6,347 nucleotides of DNA from Pseudomonadota bacterium (GTDB lineage: Bacteria > Pseudomonadota > Gammaproteobacteria > Steroidobacterales > Steroidobacteraceae): assembly GCA_021815905.1 (NCBI GenBank), contig JAKAZP010000155.1, positions 1 through 6,347 on the forward strand. Reading direction: 5' to 3'. How positions within the stretch are numbered: position 1 is the stretch's first letter; every line of letters starts with the position of its first letter. Both the position numbers and the translations under genes were made by a program. Below, piece by piece: positions 1 to 5,547 of this stretch. The notes beneath the pieces are model-generated. The model did no database searches. It saw only the letters and a list, made by a program, of their open reading frames with translations, and was not told the DNA's origin.

Positions 1-939
1 GGGAGACTCCGCGGCGACGCCGCCGAAGCGCGCGTACACCGCGGGCGCCGGCGGCGGGAGCGACGCGTGGAGCGTCGCGGCGGTGTCGCTCAGGAACTGC
101 TCGGCCGCGGGAAAGACCGCCGCGTACAGTCGGCGGCAGAGCGCGTACGCCTCGGCTCCAATCCAGGCCTCGGGCAGCAGCGGCGGCGGCAGCAGCGGAT
201 CCTTGAGATGGATCCGGCGGTACTCGTGGATGAGCAGTGTGCGGATCACGAACGCCGATCGGGCCGGAAGCGCCTGGGCCGCCGTGACGGCGGCGGCCAC
301 GGGGGCGAACGTGTCACGAAAGCGGCGGTAACGCCGCGCCAGCTCGCCCAGGTTCCAGCCCTCCGCCGCGAGCCGGCGATCCCGCTCGAGCGCCTCCGTC
401 CGGCTCGACAGCAGCCACGCGTCCTGCGCGCATCCGAGCGTCGCGAGCCAGCCGCGAGCCTCCTCCAGAGAGCAGGCCGGGTGGGCATACACCCCCGGCG
501 CGAGCGCTCCGAACCCGAGCCAGCGCAGCTTCTGCCTGAGCACGCGGCGCGAGCGTCGAGCGGCCGGCGCCAGCAGCGCGAGCGTCCAGCGCCCGTCCCA
601 GGCCATCGGCTGCACGGCGTAGATGCGCCGGGTCGCCTCGGCGAAGAGCGTCCGGCCGCTTTCCGTCAGGCGGTACTGCGAGCGGCGGCCGAGTCGGCTC
701 GCCTCGAGCCAGCCTTGCGCCGCGAGGCGACCTGCCGCCGTGCGCACCAGGCGCTCCGCGAGCCCGAACGGGCGGGCGAGCTCGATCAGGCTCCCGAGCG
801 TCACCGCGCCGCCGCGCGGCGCGATGGCGTCGCCGAAGATGGTGAGGAGAAGGGAGCCGCCGCGCAGCGGGCGCTGGCTGCGAAAGCGCCGCAGCAGCGT
901 CTCGACCGCCGCGGCGAGCGGATCGCGGGCAGGGCTCAT
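1..939 (-). CDS. paaX: PaaX, phenylacetyl-CoA-responsive transcriptional repressor (3' end beyond window)
   Basis: Repressor of the phenylacetate operon. In E. coli it binds DNA in the paa promoters and is released by phenylacetyl-CoA. The minus-strand frame from ATG at 939 is open for 313 codons to base 1 with no stop, so the gene is cut by the window edge. E. coli PaaX is about 316 residues, and the landmark RFGG near the family's C-terminus is already present (residues 304-307), so only a few codons are probably missing. Visible landmarks are an N-terminal winged-helix region (about 29-98) with SRLGRRSQY at 81-89, WDGRW at 114-118, GFGALAPG at 142-149, and HEYRR...HLKDPLLP at 238-251, all typical of PaaX. 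The ribosome binding site is weak. An in-frame GTG at 957 would add six residues, so the exact start is uncertain. The gene is divergent from paaA across a 94-bp control region, an arrangement that suggests local control and autoregulation (inference). Confidence 0.93.
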   Translation of the reverse strand, partial: MSPARDPLAAAVETLLRRFRSQRPLRGGSLLLTIFGDAIAPRGGAVTLGSLIELARPFGLAERLVRTAAGRLAAQGWLEASRLGRRSQYRLTESGRTLFAEATRRIYAVQPMAWDGRWTLALLAPAARRSRRVLRQKLRWLGFGALAPGVYAHPACSLEEARGWLATLGCAQDAWLLSSRTEALERDRRLAAEGWNLGELARRYRRFRDTFAPVAAAVTAAQALPARSAFVIRTLLIHEYRRIHLKDPLLPPPLLPEAWIGAEAYALCRRLYAAVFPAAEQFLSDTAATLHASLPPPAPAVYARFGGVAAESP

Positions 940-966
940 GTCCGCGCATTCTGGCACCGATTTTCT

Positions 967-1009
967 CGTGACACAAAAGGTTGCCATGTTATCCTAAGAG
1001 TGTGTCACG
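967..1009. promoter_or_regulatory. Candidate PaaX operator: 9-bp inverted repeat
   Basis: CGTGACACA at 967-975 and TGTGTCACG at 1001-1009 are exact reverse complements separated by 25 bp. The arm centres are 34 bp apart, about three helical turns. From memory, the E. coli PaaX operator is TGATTC-N27-GAATCA, with centres 33 bp apart. The geometry is therefore very close although the arm sequence differs. Each arm also contains its own small palindrome, GTG-N-CAC. The repeat lies between paaX and the operon and overlaps the predicted promoter, so repression by PaaX is the simplest reading. This is inference; another regulator could use it. Confidence 0.65.
968..995 (+). promoter_or_regulatory. 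Candidate sigma-70 promoter for the paaABCDEGZ operon
   Basis: A -35 element GTGACA (968-973, five of six bases of TTGACA) is followed after 16 bp by a -10 element TATCCT (990-995, four of six bases of TATAAT). The -35 lies inside the left arm of the inverted repeat, and the expected transcription start, near 1001-1003, falls at the right arm. A protein bound to the repeat would block polymerase. The leader to paaA would be about 30 nt. Predicted from sequence only. Confidence 0.45.
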
Positions 1010-1033
1010 TTTGCGGAGCCGAGGCGCCGAGCC

Positions 1034-2038
1034 ATGTACACCCAGGCACTGGATTCCCAAGGCGGCGAGCCTGCGGCGGCGGCGGCCGCGGGGACGCCGC
1101 TCGAGCGGCGCTTCGAGGAGCGGATCGCCCGCGATGAGAAGATCGAGCCCAAGGACTGGATGCCCGACGCCTACCGCCAGACGCTCGTGCGCCAGATCTC
1201 CCAACACGCTCACTCCGAGATCGTCGGCATGCTGCCCGAGGGCAACTGGATCACCCGCGCGCCCTCGCTGCGCCGCAAGGCGGTGCTCATCGCCAAGGTG
1301 CAGGACGAGGGCGGCCACGGCATGTATCTCTACAGCGCCGCCGAGACGCTCGGCGTCTCGCGTGAGGAGTTGGTGGCGCAGCTGCTCGACGGCAGGGCCA
1401 AGTACTCGAGCATCTTCAACTACCCGACGCTCACCTGGGCGGACGTGGGCGCCATCGGCTGGCTGGTCGACGGGGCGGCCATCATGAACCAGATTCCGCT
1501 CTGCCGCTGCTCCTACGGCCCCTACGCCCGCGCGATGGTGCGCATCTGCAAGGAGGAGAGCTTTCACCAGCGCCAGGGGTTCGAGATCATGCTCGCGCTC
1601 GCCCGCGGCACGTCCGGGCAGCGCGCGATGGCGCAGGACGCGCTCGATCGCTGGTGGTGGCCGTCGCTCATGATGTTCGGCCCGAGCGATGCCACCTCGG
1701 TGCACACCGCGCAGTCGATGCGCTGGCGCATCAAGCGCTTCTCGAACGACGAGCTGCGGCAGAAGTTCGTCGACGTCACCGTGCCCCAGGCGCAGTTCCT
1801 CGGGCTCGGCGTGCCCGACCCCGAGCTGCGCTTCGACGAGGCGACACAGCACTACGTCACGGGCAGCATCGACTGGAGCGAGTTTCAGGCGGTGCTGCGC
1901 GGTCAGGGTCCGTGCAATCGCGAGCGGCTCGAGGCGCGCCGCGCGGCGCACGAGGACGGCCGCTGGGTGCGCGAGGCGGCCGCCGCCCATGCCGCCCGGC
2001 GCGCCGCACGCGGGCGCTCGAAGGAGATCGCGGCATGA
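1034..2038 (+). CDS. paaA: PaaA, catalytic di-iron subunit of phenylacetyl-CoA 1,2-epoxidase
   Basis: Catalytic subunit of the multicomponent epoxidase that inserts one oxygen of O2 into the aromatic ring of phenylacetyl-CoA. It is cytoplasmic and works with PaaB, PaaC and the reductase PaaE. The 334-residue protein matches E. coli PaaA (309 aa) over almost its whole length, including [20 protein letters not shown] and [11 protein letters not shown]. Likely iron ligands by family position are E62, E92 and H95 (ExxH in QDEGGHG), D146, and E175 and H178 (ExxH in EESFH); all are present. The first 20 or so residues (MYTQALD followed by an Ala-rich stretch) extend beyond the E. coli start. The ATG at 1034 is preceded by GAGG at 1021-1024 with 9-nt spacing, and no other in-frame ATG occurs before residue 43. 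It is the first gene of the operon, and its stop overlaps the paaB start by 4 nt. Confidence 0.98.
   Translation: MYTQALDSQGGEPAAAAAAGTPLERRFEERIARDEKIEPKDWMPDAYRQTLVRQISQHAHSEIVGMLPEGNWITRAPSLRRKAVLIAKVQDEGGHGMYLYSAAETLGVSREELVAQLLDGRAKYSSIFNYPTLTWADVGAIGWLVDGAAIMNQIPLCRCSYGPYARAMVRICKEESFHQRQGFEIMLALARGTSGQRAMAQDALDRWWWPSLMMFGPSDATSVHTAQSMRWRIKRFSNDELRQKFVDVTVPQAQFLGLGVPDPELRFDEATQHYVTGSIDWSEFQAVLRGQGPCNRERLEARRAAHEDGRWVREAAAAHAARRAARGRSKEIAA
2021..2026 (+). promoter_or_regulatory. Strong ribosome binding site for paaB
   Basis: AAGGAG lies inside the last codons of paaA, 8 nt before the paaB ATG. It is the best Shine-Dalgarno match in the window and fixes the paaB start. The contrast with the weak sites before paaD and paaE suggests paaB is translated with high independent initiation, while those two rely on coupling. 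Confidence 0.75.
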
Positions 2039-2319
2039 GCGAGACCTGGCCGCTCTACGAGGTGTTCATCCGCTCGCGCTCGGGACTCGAGCACAAGCAC
2101 GTCGGGAGCCTGCATGCGGCGGATGCGCGCATGGCGGTCGAGCACGCGCGCGATGTCTACACGCGGCGCCAGGAGGGCGTGAGCATCTGGGTGGTCCGCT
2201 CGAGCGACATCGTCGCCTCCGACCCGGAGGAGGCGGAGGCGCTGTTCGAGCCCGCGCGCGACAAGGTGTACCGGCATCCGACCTTCTACGTGATCCCGGA
2301 TGAGGTGAAGAATCTGTGA
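2035..2319 (+). CDS. paaB: PaaB, small subunit of phenylacetyl-CoA epoxidase
   Basis: Small subunit of the phenylacetyl-CoA epoxidase. It is needed for activity in characterised systems and is thought to connect PaaA-PaaC units; it has no redox centre of its own. The 94-residue protein matches E. coli PaaB (95 aa) nearly end to end: WPLYEVFIR at 5-13, [10 protein letters not shown] at 21-30, YTRRQEG at 42-48, SIWVVR at 50-55, and [13 protein letters not shown] at 77-89. The ATG lies in the ATGA overlap with the paaA stop and has a strong ribosome binding site, AAGGAG at 2021-2026, 8 nt upstream. Its stop overlaps the GTG start of paaC by 4 nt. Length and start agree well with the family. Confidence 0.97.
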   Translation: MSETWPLYEVFIRSRSGLEHKHVGSLHAADARMAVEHARDVYTRRQEGVSIWVVRSSDIVASDPEEAEALFEPARDKVYRHPTFYVIPDEVKNL

Positions 2320-3098
2320 GCGCCGAGCCCGCATCGGGCGCAACGCCCGCCGAGGCGCGCTTGCGCTACCTGCTGCGCCTCGCCGACACGAGCCTCGTTC
2401 TCGGGCAGCGCCTCGGAGAGTGGGTGGGGCACGCGCCGGAGCTCGAGGAGGACCTGGGGCTCGCCAACATCGCGCTCGATCTGATCGGGCAGGCGCGGCT
2501 GCTGCTCACTTACGCCGGCGAGGTCGAGGGCAAGGGGCGCGATGAGGATGCGCTCGCCTTCCTGCGCGATGCGCCGGAGTTCCTCAATCTCTCCCTCGCC
2601 GAGCAGCCGAACGGGGATTTCGCCCAGACCCTCGTGCGGCAGTTCCTGATCGATTCCTGGCAGCTCGAGCTGTTCGAGGCGCTCACGCGCTCGAGCGATG
2701 CGCGCCTCGCCGAAATCGCCGCCAAGGCGGTGAAGGAGATCCGCTACCACCTGCGCTTCAGCAGCGGCTGGATGGTGCGCCTCGGGGACGGCACTCCCGA
2801 GAGCCACGAGCGCATGCAGCGCGCGCTCGAGAGGCTCTGGCGCTTCACGGATGAGCTGTTCGCCCCCGATGCGCTCGATGAGCAGATGGCCGCGAGCGCC
2901 ATCGGCCCGAGCCTCGCGACGCTCTTGCCGCAATGGGACGCGCGCGTCGATGCGGTGCTCGCGGAGGCGACGCTCTTCCGCCCGAAGGACGAGCGTCATC
3001 CCTGGCACGGCAAGCGCGGGGTGCACACCGAGCATCTCGGCCATCTGCTCGGGGAGATGCAGCATCTTCAGCGTGCCTACCCCGGTGCCCGATGGTAG
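2316..3098 (+). CDS. paaC: PaaC, structural subunit of phenylacetyl-CoA epoxidase
   Basis: Ferritin-like partner of PaaA. In characterised enzymes PaaA and PaaC form a heterotetramer in which PaaC is structural and non-catalytic. The 260-residue protein matches E. coli PaaC (248 aa): SLVLGQRLGEWVGHAPELEEDL at about 26-47, GLANIALDLIGQAR at 48-61, EQPNGDFA at 96-103, KEIRYHLRFSSGW at 140-152, and HTEHLGHLLGEMQHLQR at 237-253. The start is GTG at 2316, in a GTGA overlap with the paaB stop, with GAGG at 2302-2305 upstream. The first dozen residues are extra relative to E. coli. A TTG at 2361, with GAGG five bases upstream, is a less likely alternative start. The stop overlaps the paaD start by 7 nt. 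Confidence 0.97.
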   Translation: MSAEPASGATPAEARLRYLLRLADTSLVLGQRLGEWVGHAPELEEDLGLANIALDLIGQARLLLTYAGEVEGKGRDEDALAFLRDAPEFLNLSLAEQPNGDFAQTLVRQFLIDSWQLELFEALTRSSDARLAEIAAKAVKEIRYHLRFSSGWMVRLGDGTPESHERMQRALERLWRFTDELFAPDALDEQMAASAIGPSLATLLPQWDARVDAVLAEATLFRPKDERHPWHGKRGVHTEHLGHLLGEMQHLQRAYPGARW

Positions 3099-3595
3099 CG
3101 GCGGGAGCCACCGAGCGGCGTGCGCAGCGCCTCGAGCCTCTCGAGCAGCGCATCTGGCAGGCCCTGCGCGACGTCGCGGATCCCGAGATCCCGGTCCTCA
3201 GCATCGTCGAGCTCGGCATCGTCCGCCACGTACGCGAGGAGCGGGACGGACGAGTGCACGTGGGGCTGACGCCGACCTACTCCGCGTGCCCGGCGACGGA
3301 GGTCATTCTCCAGGCGGTGCGCGCCCGGCTCGATGAGCAGGGCCTGCGCGAGGTGGTGGTGGATCCGGTACTGTCGCCCCCCTGGTCGAGCGAGTGGCTG
3401 AGCGATGAGGGCCGGCGCAAGCTCGAGGTCTTCGGCATCGCCGCGCCCCGCGCGAGCGAAGCGTCCCGCATCTCCTGCCCCCGCTGCGCGAGCAGCGCGG
3501 TCGAGCGGGTGAGCGAGTTCGGCTCGACGCCCTGCAAGGCGCATTACCGCTGCGGCGCCTGCCTCGAGCCCTTCGACGTCTTCAAGTGCCTCTGA
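3092..3595 (+). CDS. paaD: PaaD, MIP18/SufT-type iron-sulfur accessory protein of the epoxidase
   Basis: PaaD is not part of the purified epoxidase. It belongs to the DUF59/MIP18 group linked to Fe-S cluster assembly and probably helps mature the 2Fe-2S reductase PaaE (family knowledge plus inference). From ATG 3092 it has 167 residues, against about 165 in E. coli. The N-terminal domain has DPEIPVLSIVELGIV at 30-44 and the conserved cysteine in TPTYSACPATE (C66). The C-terminal part is a zinc-ribbon-like module with cysteines at 129, 132, 148, 154, 157 and 166 and the family signature SEFGSTPCKAHYRC. The frame stays open upstream inside paaC, but the ATG overlapping the paaC stop (ATGGTAG) fits the family N-terminus. 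No good ribosome binding site precedes it, so translation is probably coupled to paaC. Confidence 0.95.
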   Translation: MVAAGATERRAQRLEPLEQRIWQALRDVADPEIPVLSIVELGIVRHVREERDGRVHVGLTPTYSACPATEVILQAVRARLDEQGLREVVVDPVLSPPWSSEWLSDEGRRKLEVFGIAAPRASEASRISCPRCASSAVERVSEFGSTPCKAHYRCGACLEPFDVFKCL

Positions 3596-3599
3596 GCCG

Positions 3600-4742
3600 A
3601 TGCTGAAGTTCCACAGGCTGCGCGTCGCGGCGGTGCGCCCGGAGGCGGAAGAGGCGGTCGCCGTCGACCTCGAGGTGCCGTCCGCGCTCGAGCGCGAGTA
3701 TCGCGGAGTCCCGGGGCAGCACATCGTGCTGCGCGCCGAGGTGGCCGGGGAGGAGCTGAGACGCACCTACTCGCTCGTGAGCTCCCCCGGGGAATATCCG
3801 CTGCGCATCGTCGCCCGGGCGCATCCGGGCGGGCGCATGTCGGAGCATCTCGCCGGGAAGCTGCGCGCGGGAGAAGACCTCGAGGTGCTGCCGCCGAACG
3901 GCAGTTTCACCCCGCATGCGAGCGGGTCGGGCGGGCTGCGGGTCGCCTTCGCCTCCGGCTGCGGCATCACCCCGATCGTGTCGATCGCCCGCGCCGTGCT
4001 CTCGGACCCCGCCAACCGCATGGTGATCTTCTACGGCAATCGAAGCGGCGCGCGGGCGATGTGTCTGGAGGAGCTCGAAGCGATCAAGGACCGCCATCTC
4101 GATCGCCTGTCGCTGCACTTCCTGATGAGCGGGGAGCCGCAGGAAGTCGAGCTCTACAACGGCCGCATCGATGCCGGGAAGGTACGCGCGCTCGGCGGGG
4201 TCTTCTTCGAGCCGGGCTCGGTGCTCGAGTACTTCGTGTGCGGCCCCGGCAACATGATCGAGACGGTCTCGAGCACGCTCGGCGCCCTCGGCGTGCCGCC
4301 CGAGCGGATCCGGGCGGAGCACTTCACCGTCTCCGGCGCATCGGCCGCGCCCGCCGCCGTCGGCGCGCAGCGGAGCGAGCCGGCCACCGCGGGTGCGGCG
4401 CGCGAGAGGGCGTCGGCGCCTGCGCCCGCCGGCGCCTCGGGCCCCACCCCGAGTGCGGAAGTCGCCGAGGTCACGGTGCTCATGGACGGGCGCCGGCGCT
4501 CCTTCTCCATGCGCATGAACGACGAGAGCATCCTCGACGGAGCGGCCCGGGCGGGGATCGAGTTGCCGTTCTCCTGCCGCGCCGGGGTCTGCTCGACCTG
4601 CCGGACGAAGGTCGTGCGCGGGGAGGTCAGGATGGCGCAGAACTACGCGCTGGAGGATTGGGAGCTCGAGCAGGGCTACGTTCTCGCCTGTCAGTCACAG
4701 GTGAAGACCCCGGTGCTCGAGCTCGACTACGACGAGAAGTGA
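3600..4742 (+). CDS. paaE: PaaE, FAD/NAD(P)H 2Fe-2S reductase of phenylacetyl-CoA epoxidase
   Basis: Electron-transfer component. It takes electrons from NADPH through FAD and a plant-type 2Fe-2S cluster to the di-iron centre of PaaA. The 380-residue protein has an FAD-binding barrel with RTYSL at 55-59, a nucleotide-binding domain with GCGITP at 120-125 and CGPGNMIE at 214-221, and a C-terminal ferredoxin domain whose cluster ligands are C326, C331, C334 and C364 (CRAGVCSTC ... C). All expected motifs are intact. The protein is longer than E. coli PaaE (356 aa); the excess sits in an Ala/Pro-rich linker at about 246-286, joining the reductase and ferredoxin domains. The ATG at 3600 follows the paaD stop by 4 nt and lacks a strong Shine-Dalgarno, suggesting coupling. 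PaaG follows after 10 nt. Confidence 0.97.
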   Translation: MLKFHRLRVAAVRPEAEEAVAVDLEVPSALEREYRGVPGQHIVLRAEVAGEELRRTYSLVSSPGEYPLRIVARAHPGGRMSEHLAGKLRAGEDLEVLPPNGSFTPHASGSGGLRVAFASGCGITPIVSIARAVLSDPANRMVIFYGNRSGARAMCLEELEAIKDRHLDRLSLHFLMSGEPQEVELYNGRIDAGKVRALGGVFFEPGSVLEYFVCGPGNMIETVSSTLGALGVPPERIRAEHFTVSGASAAPAAVGAQRSEPATAGAARERASAPAPAGASGPTPSAEVAEVTVLMDGRRRSFSMRMNDESILDGAARAGIELPFSCRAGVCSTCRTKVVRGEVRMAQNYALEDWELEQGYVLACQSQVKTPVLELDYDEK

Positions 4743-4752
4743 GGCCCCCGGC

Positions 4753-5544
4753 ATGAGCCACGAGTGCATCCTGTTCGAGCTGAGCGAGGGCATCGCCCGG
4801 CTCACCCTCAACCGGCCGGAGCGGCTCAACAGCTTCAATGTCAGGATGCACGAGGAGGTGAGGGAGGCGCTCGGCCGGGTGGCCGGGGACTCTTCCGCCC
4901 GCGTGCTCGTCATCACCGGAGCGGGTCGGGGCTTCTGCGCGGGTCAGGATCTCGGGGACCGGGCGGTGGCCCCGGGCGCGGCGCCCCCCGATCTCGGGGT
5001 CTCCATCGAGCGCGATTACAAGCCGCTCGTGCTCGCTCTGCGGCGCCTGCCGCTGCCCGTGATCGCCGCGGTCAACGGGGTGGCCGCGGGGGCCGGCGCG
5101 AACCTCGCGCTCACCTGCGACCTCGTCATCGCCGCGCGCTCGGCGAGCTTCGTGCAGGCATTCTCGAAGATCGGCCTCATTCCCGACACCGGCGGCACCT
5201 GGCTCCTGCCGAGGCTCCTCGGGCAGGCGCGGGCCATGGGACTCGCACTGCTCGGGGAAAAGCTGCCGGCGGCGCAGGCCGCGGAATGGGGCCTCATCTG
5301 GCGCTGCGTCGATGACAGCGAGCTCGCGGGCGAGGTCGACAGCCTGGCGCGCGCGCTCGCCTGCGCCCCCACCCGGGGCCTCGCCCGCACCAAGCAGGCG
5401 ATGTACGAAGGCTGGTCGCGCACGCTCGAGGCGCAGCTCGACGTCGAGCGCGATTTCCAGCGCGAGCTCGGCAGGTCCGCCGACTACGCCGAAGGCGTCG
5501 CGGCGTTCCTCGCGAAGCGCGCGCCCGGCTTCTCGGGGAAGTAA
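4753..5544 (+). CDS. paaG: PaaG, 1,2-epoxyphenylacetyl-CoA isomerase (crotonase fold)
   Basis: Isomerises ring-1,2-epoxyphenylacetyl-CoA to oxepin-CoA. In known systems it also shifts a double bond later in the pathway. The 263-residue protein aligns end to end with E. coli PaaG (262 aa): LTLNRPERLNSFN at 17-29, TGAGRGFCAGQDL at 55-67, oxyanion-loop region NGVAAGAGANLAL at 108-120, FSKIGLIPDTGGTWLLPR at 137-154 with the expected catalytic aspartate D145, ERDFQRELGRSADYAEGV at 232-249, and C-terminal FSGK. GxCAGQDL and the aspartate in IPDxGG distinguish PaaG from ordinary enoyl-CoA hydratases, which carry a glutamate pair. A paaF-type hydratase is therefore unlikely. ATG 4753 has GAGG at 4741-4744 with 8-nt spacing. 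It lies 10 nt after paaE and 3 nt before paaZ. Confidence 0.95.
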   Translation: MSHECILFELSEGIARLTLNRPERLNSFNVRMHEEVREALGRVAGDSSARVLVITGAGRGFCAGQDLGDRAVAPGAAPPDLGVSIERDYKPLVLALRRLPLPVIAAVNGVAAGAGANLALTCDLVIAARSASFVQAFSKIGLIPDTGGTWLLPRLLGQARAMGLALLGEKLPAAQAAEWGLIWRCVDDSELAGEVDSLARALACAPTRGLARTKQAMYEGWSRTLEAQLDVERDFQRELGRSADYAEGVAAFLAKRAPGFSGK

Positions 5545-5547
5545 CGC

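Larger units (their letters stand above)
940..1033. promoter_or_regulatory. Divergent paaX-paaA control region
   Basis: This is the only non-coding stretch in the window. It is 94 bp between the paaX and paaA start codons. Its central part (about 960-1000) is visibly richer in A and T than the flanking genes, as expected of a promoter. It carries a perfect inverted repeat and a candidate plus-strand promoter, listed separately. No convincing promoter for paaX was found on the minus strand. No riboswitch or RNA gene was recognised. Confidence 0.85.

Noticed and set aside
314..976. A 220-codon minus-strand frame in the same region as paaX
   Set aside because: It is in a different frame from the PaaX coding sequence, whose motifs are unmistakable. 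The real frame runs off the window edge.
967..1009. A CRP-like site or transcription terminator at the inverted repeat
   Set aside because: The arms do not fit TGTGA-N6-TCACA spacing. With a 25-base loop and no trailing U-tract in either direction, a terminator is also unlikely.
940..1033. The classical TGATTC/GAATCA PaaX operator or a TetR-type PaaR palindrome
   Set aside because: Neither sequence is present in the intergenic region; only the GTGNCAC-based repeat is seen.
67..1137. A 356-codon plus-strand frame across paaX, the intergenic region and the paaA start
   Set aside because: The opposite strand encodes a clear PaaX, and the plus-strand product is Arg-rich with no motifs.
989..1990. 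A 333-codon minus-strand frame opposite paaA
   Set aside because: It spans the operator region and paaA, is low in complexity, and matches no known family. It is an antisense shadow of paaA.
4753..5544. Assignment as the enoyl-CoA hydratase PaaF
   Set aside because: The IPDxGG aspartate, GxCAGQDL and the C-terminal FSGK follow PaaG rather than hydratases with catalytic glutamates.
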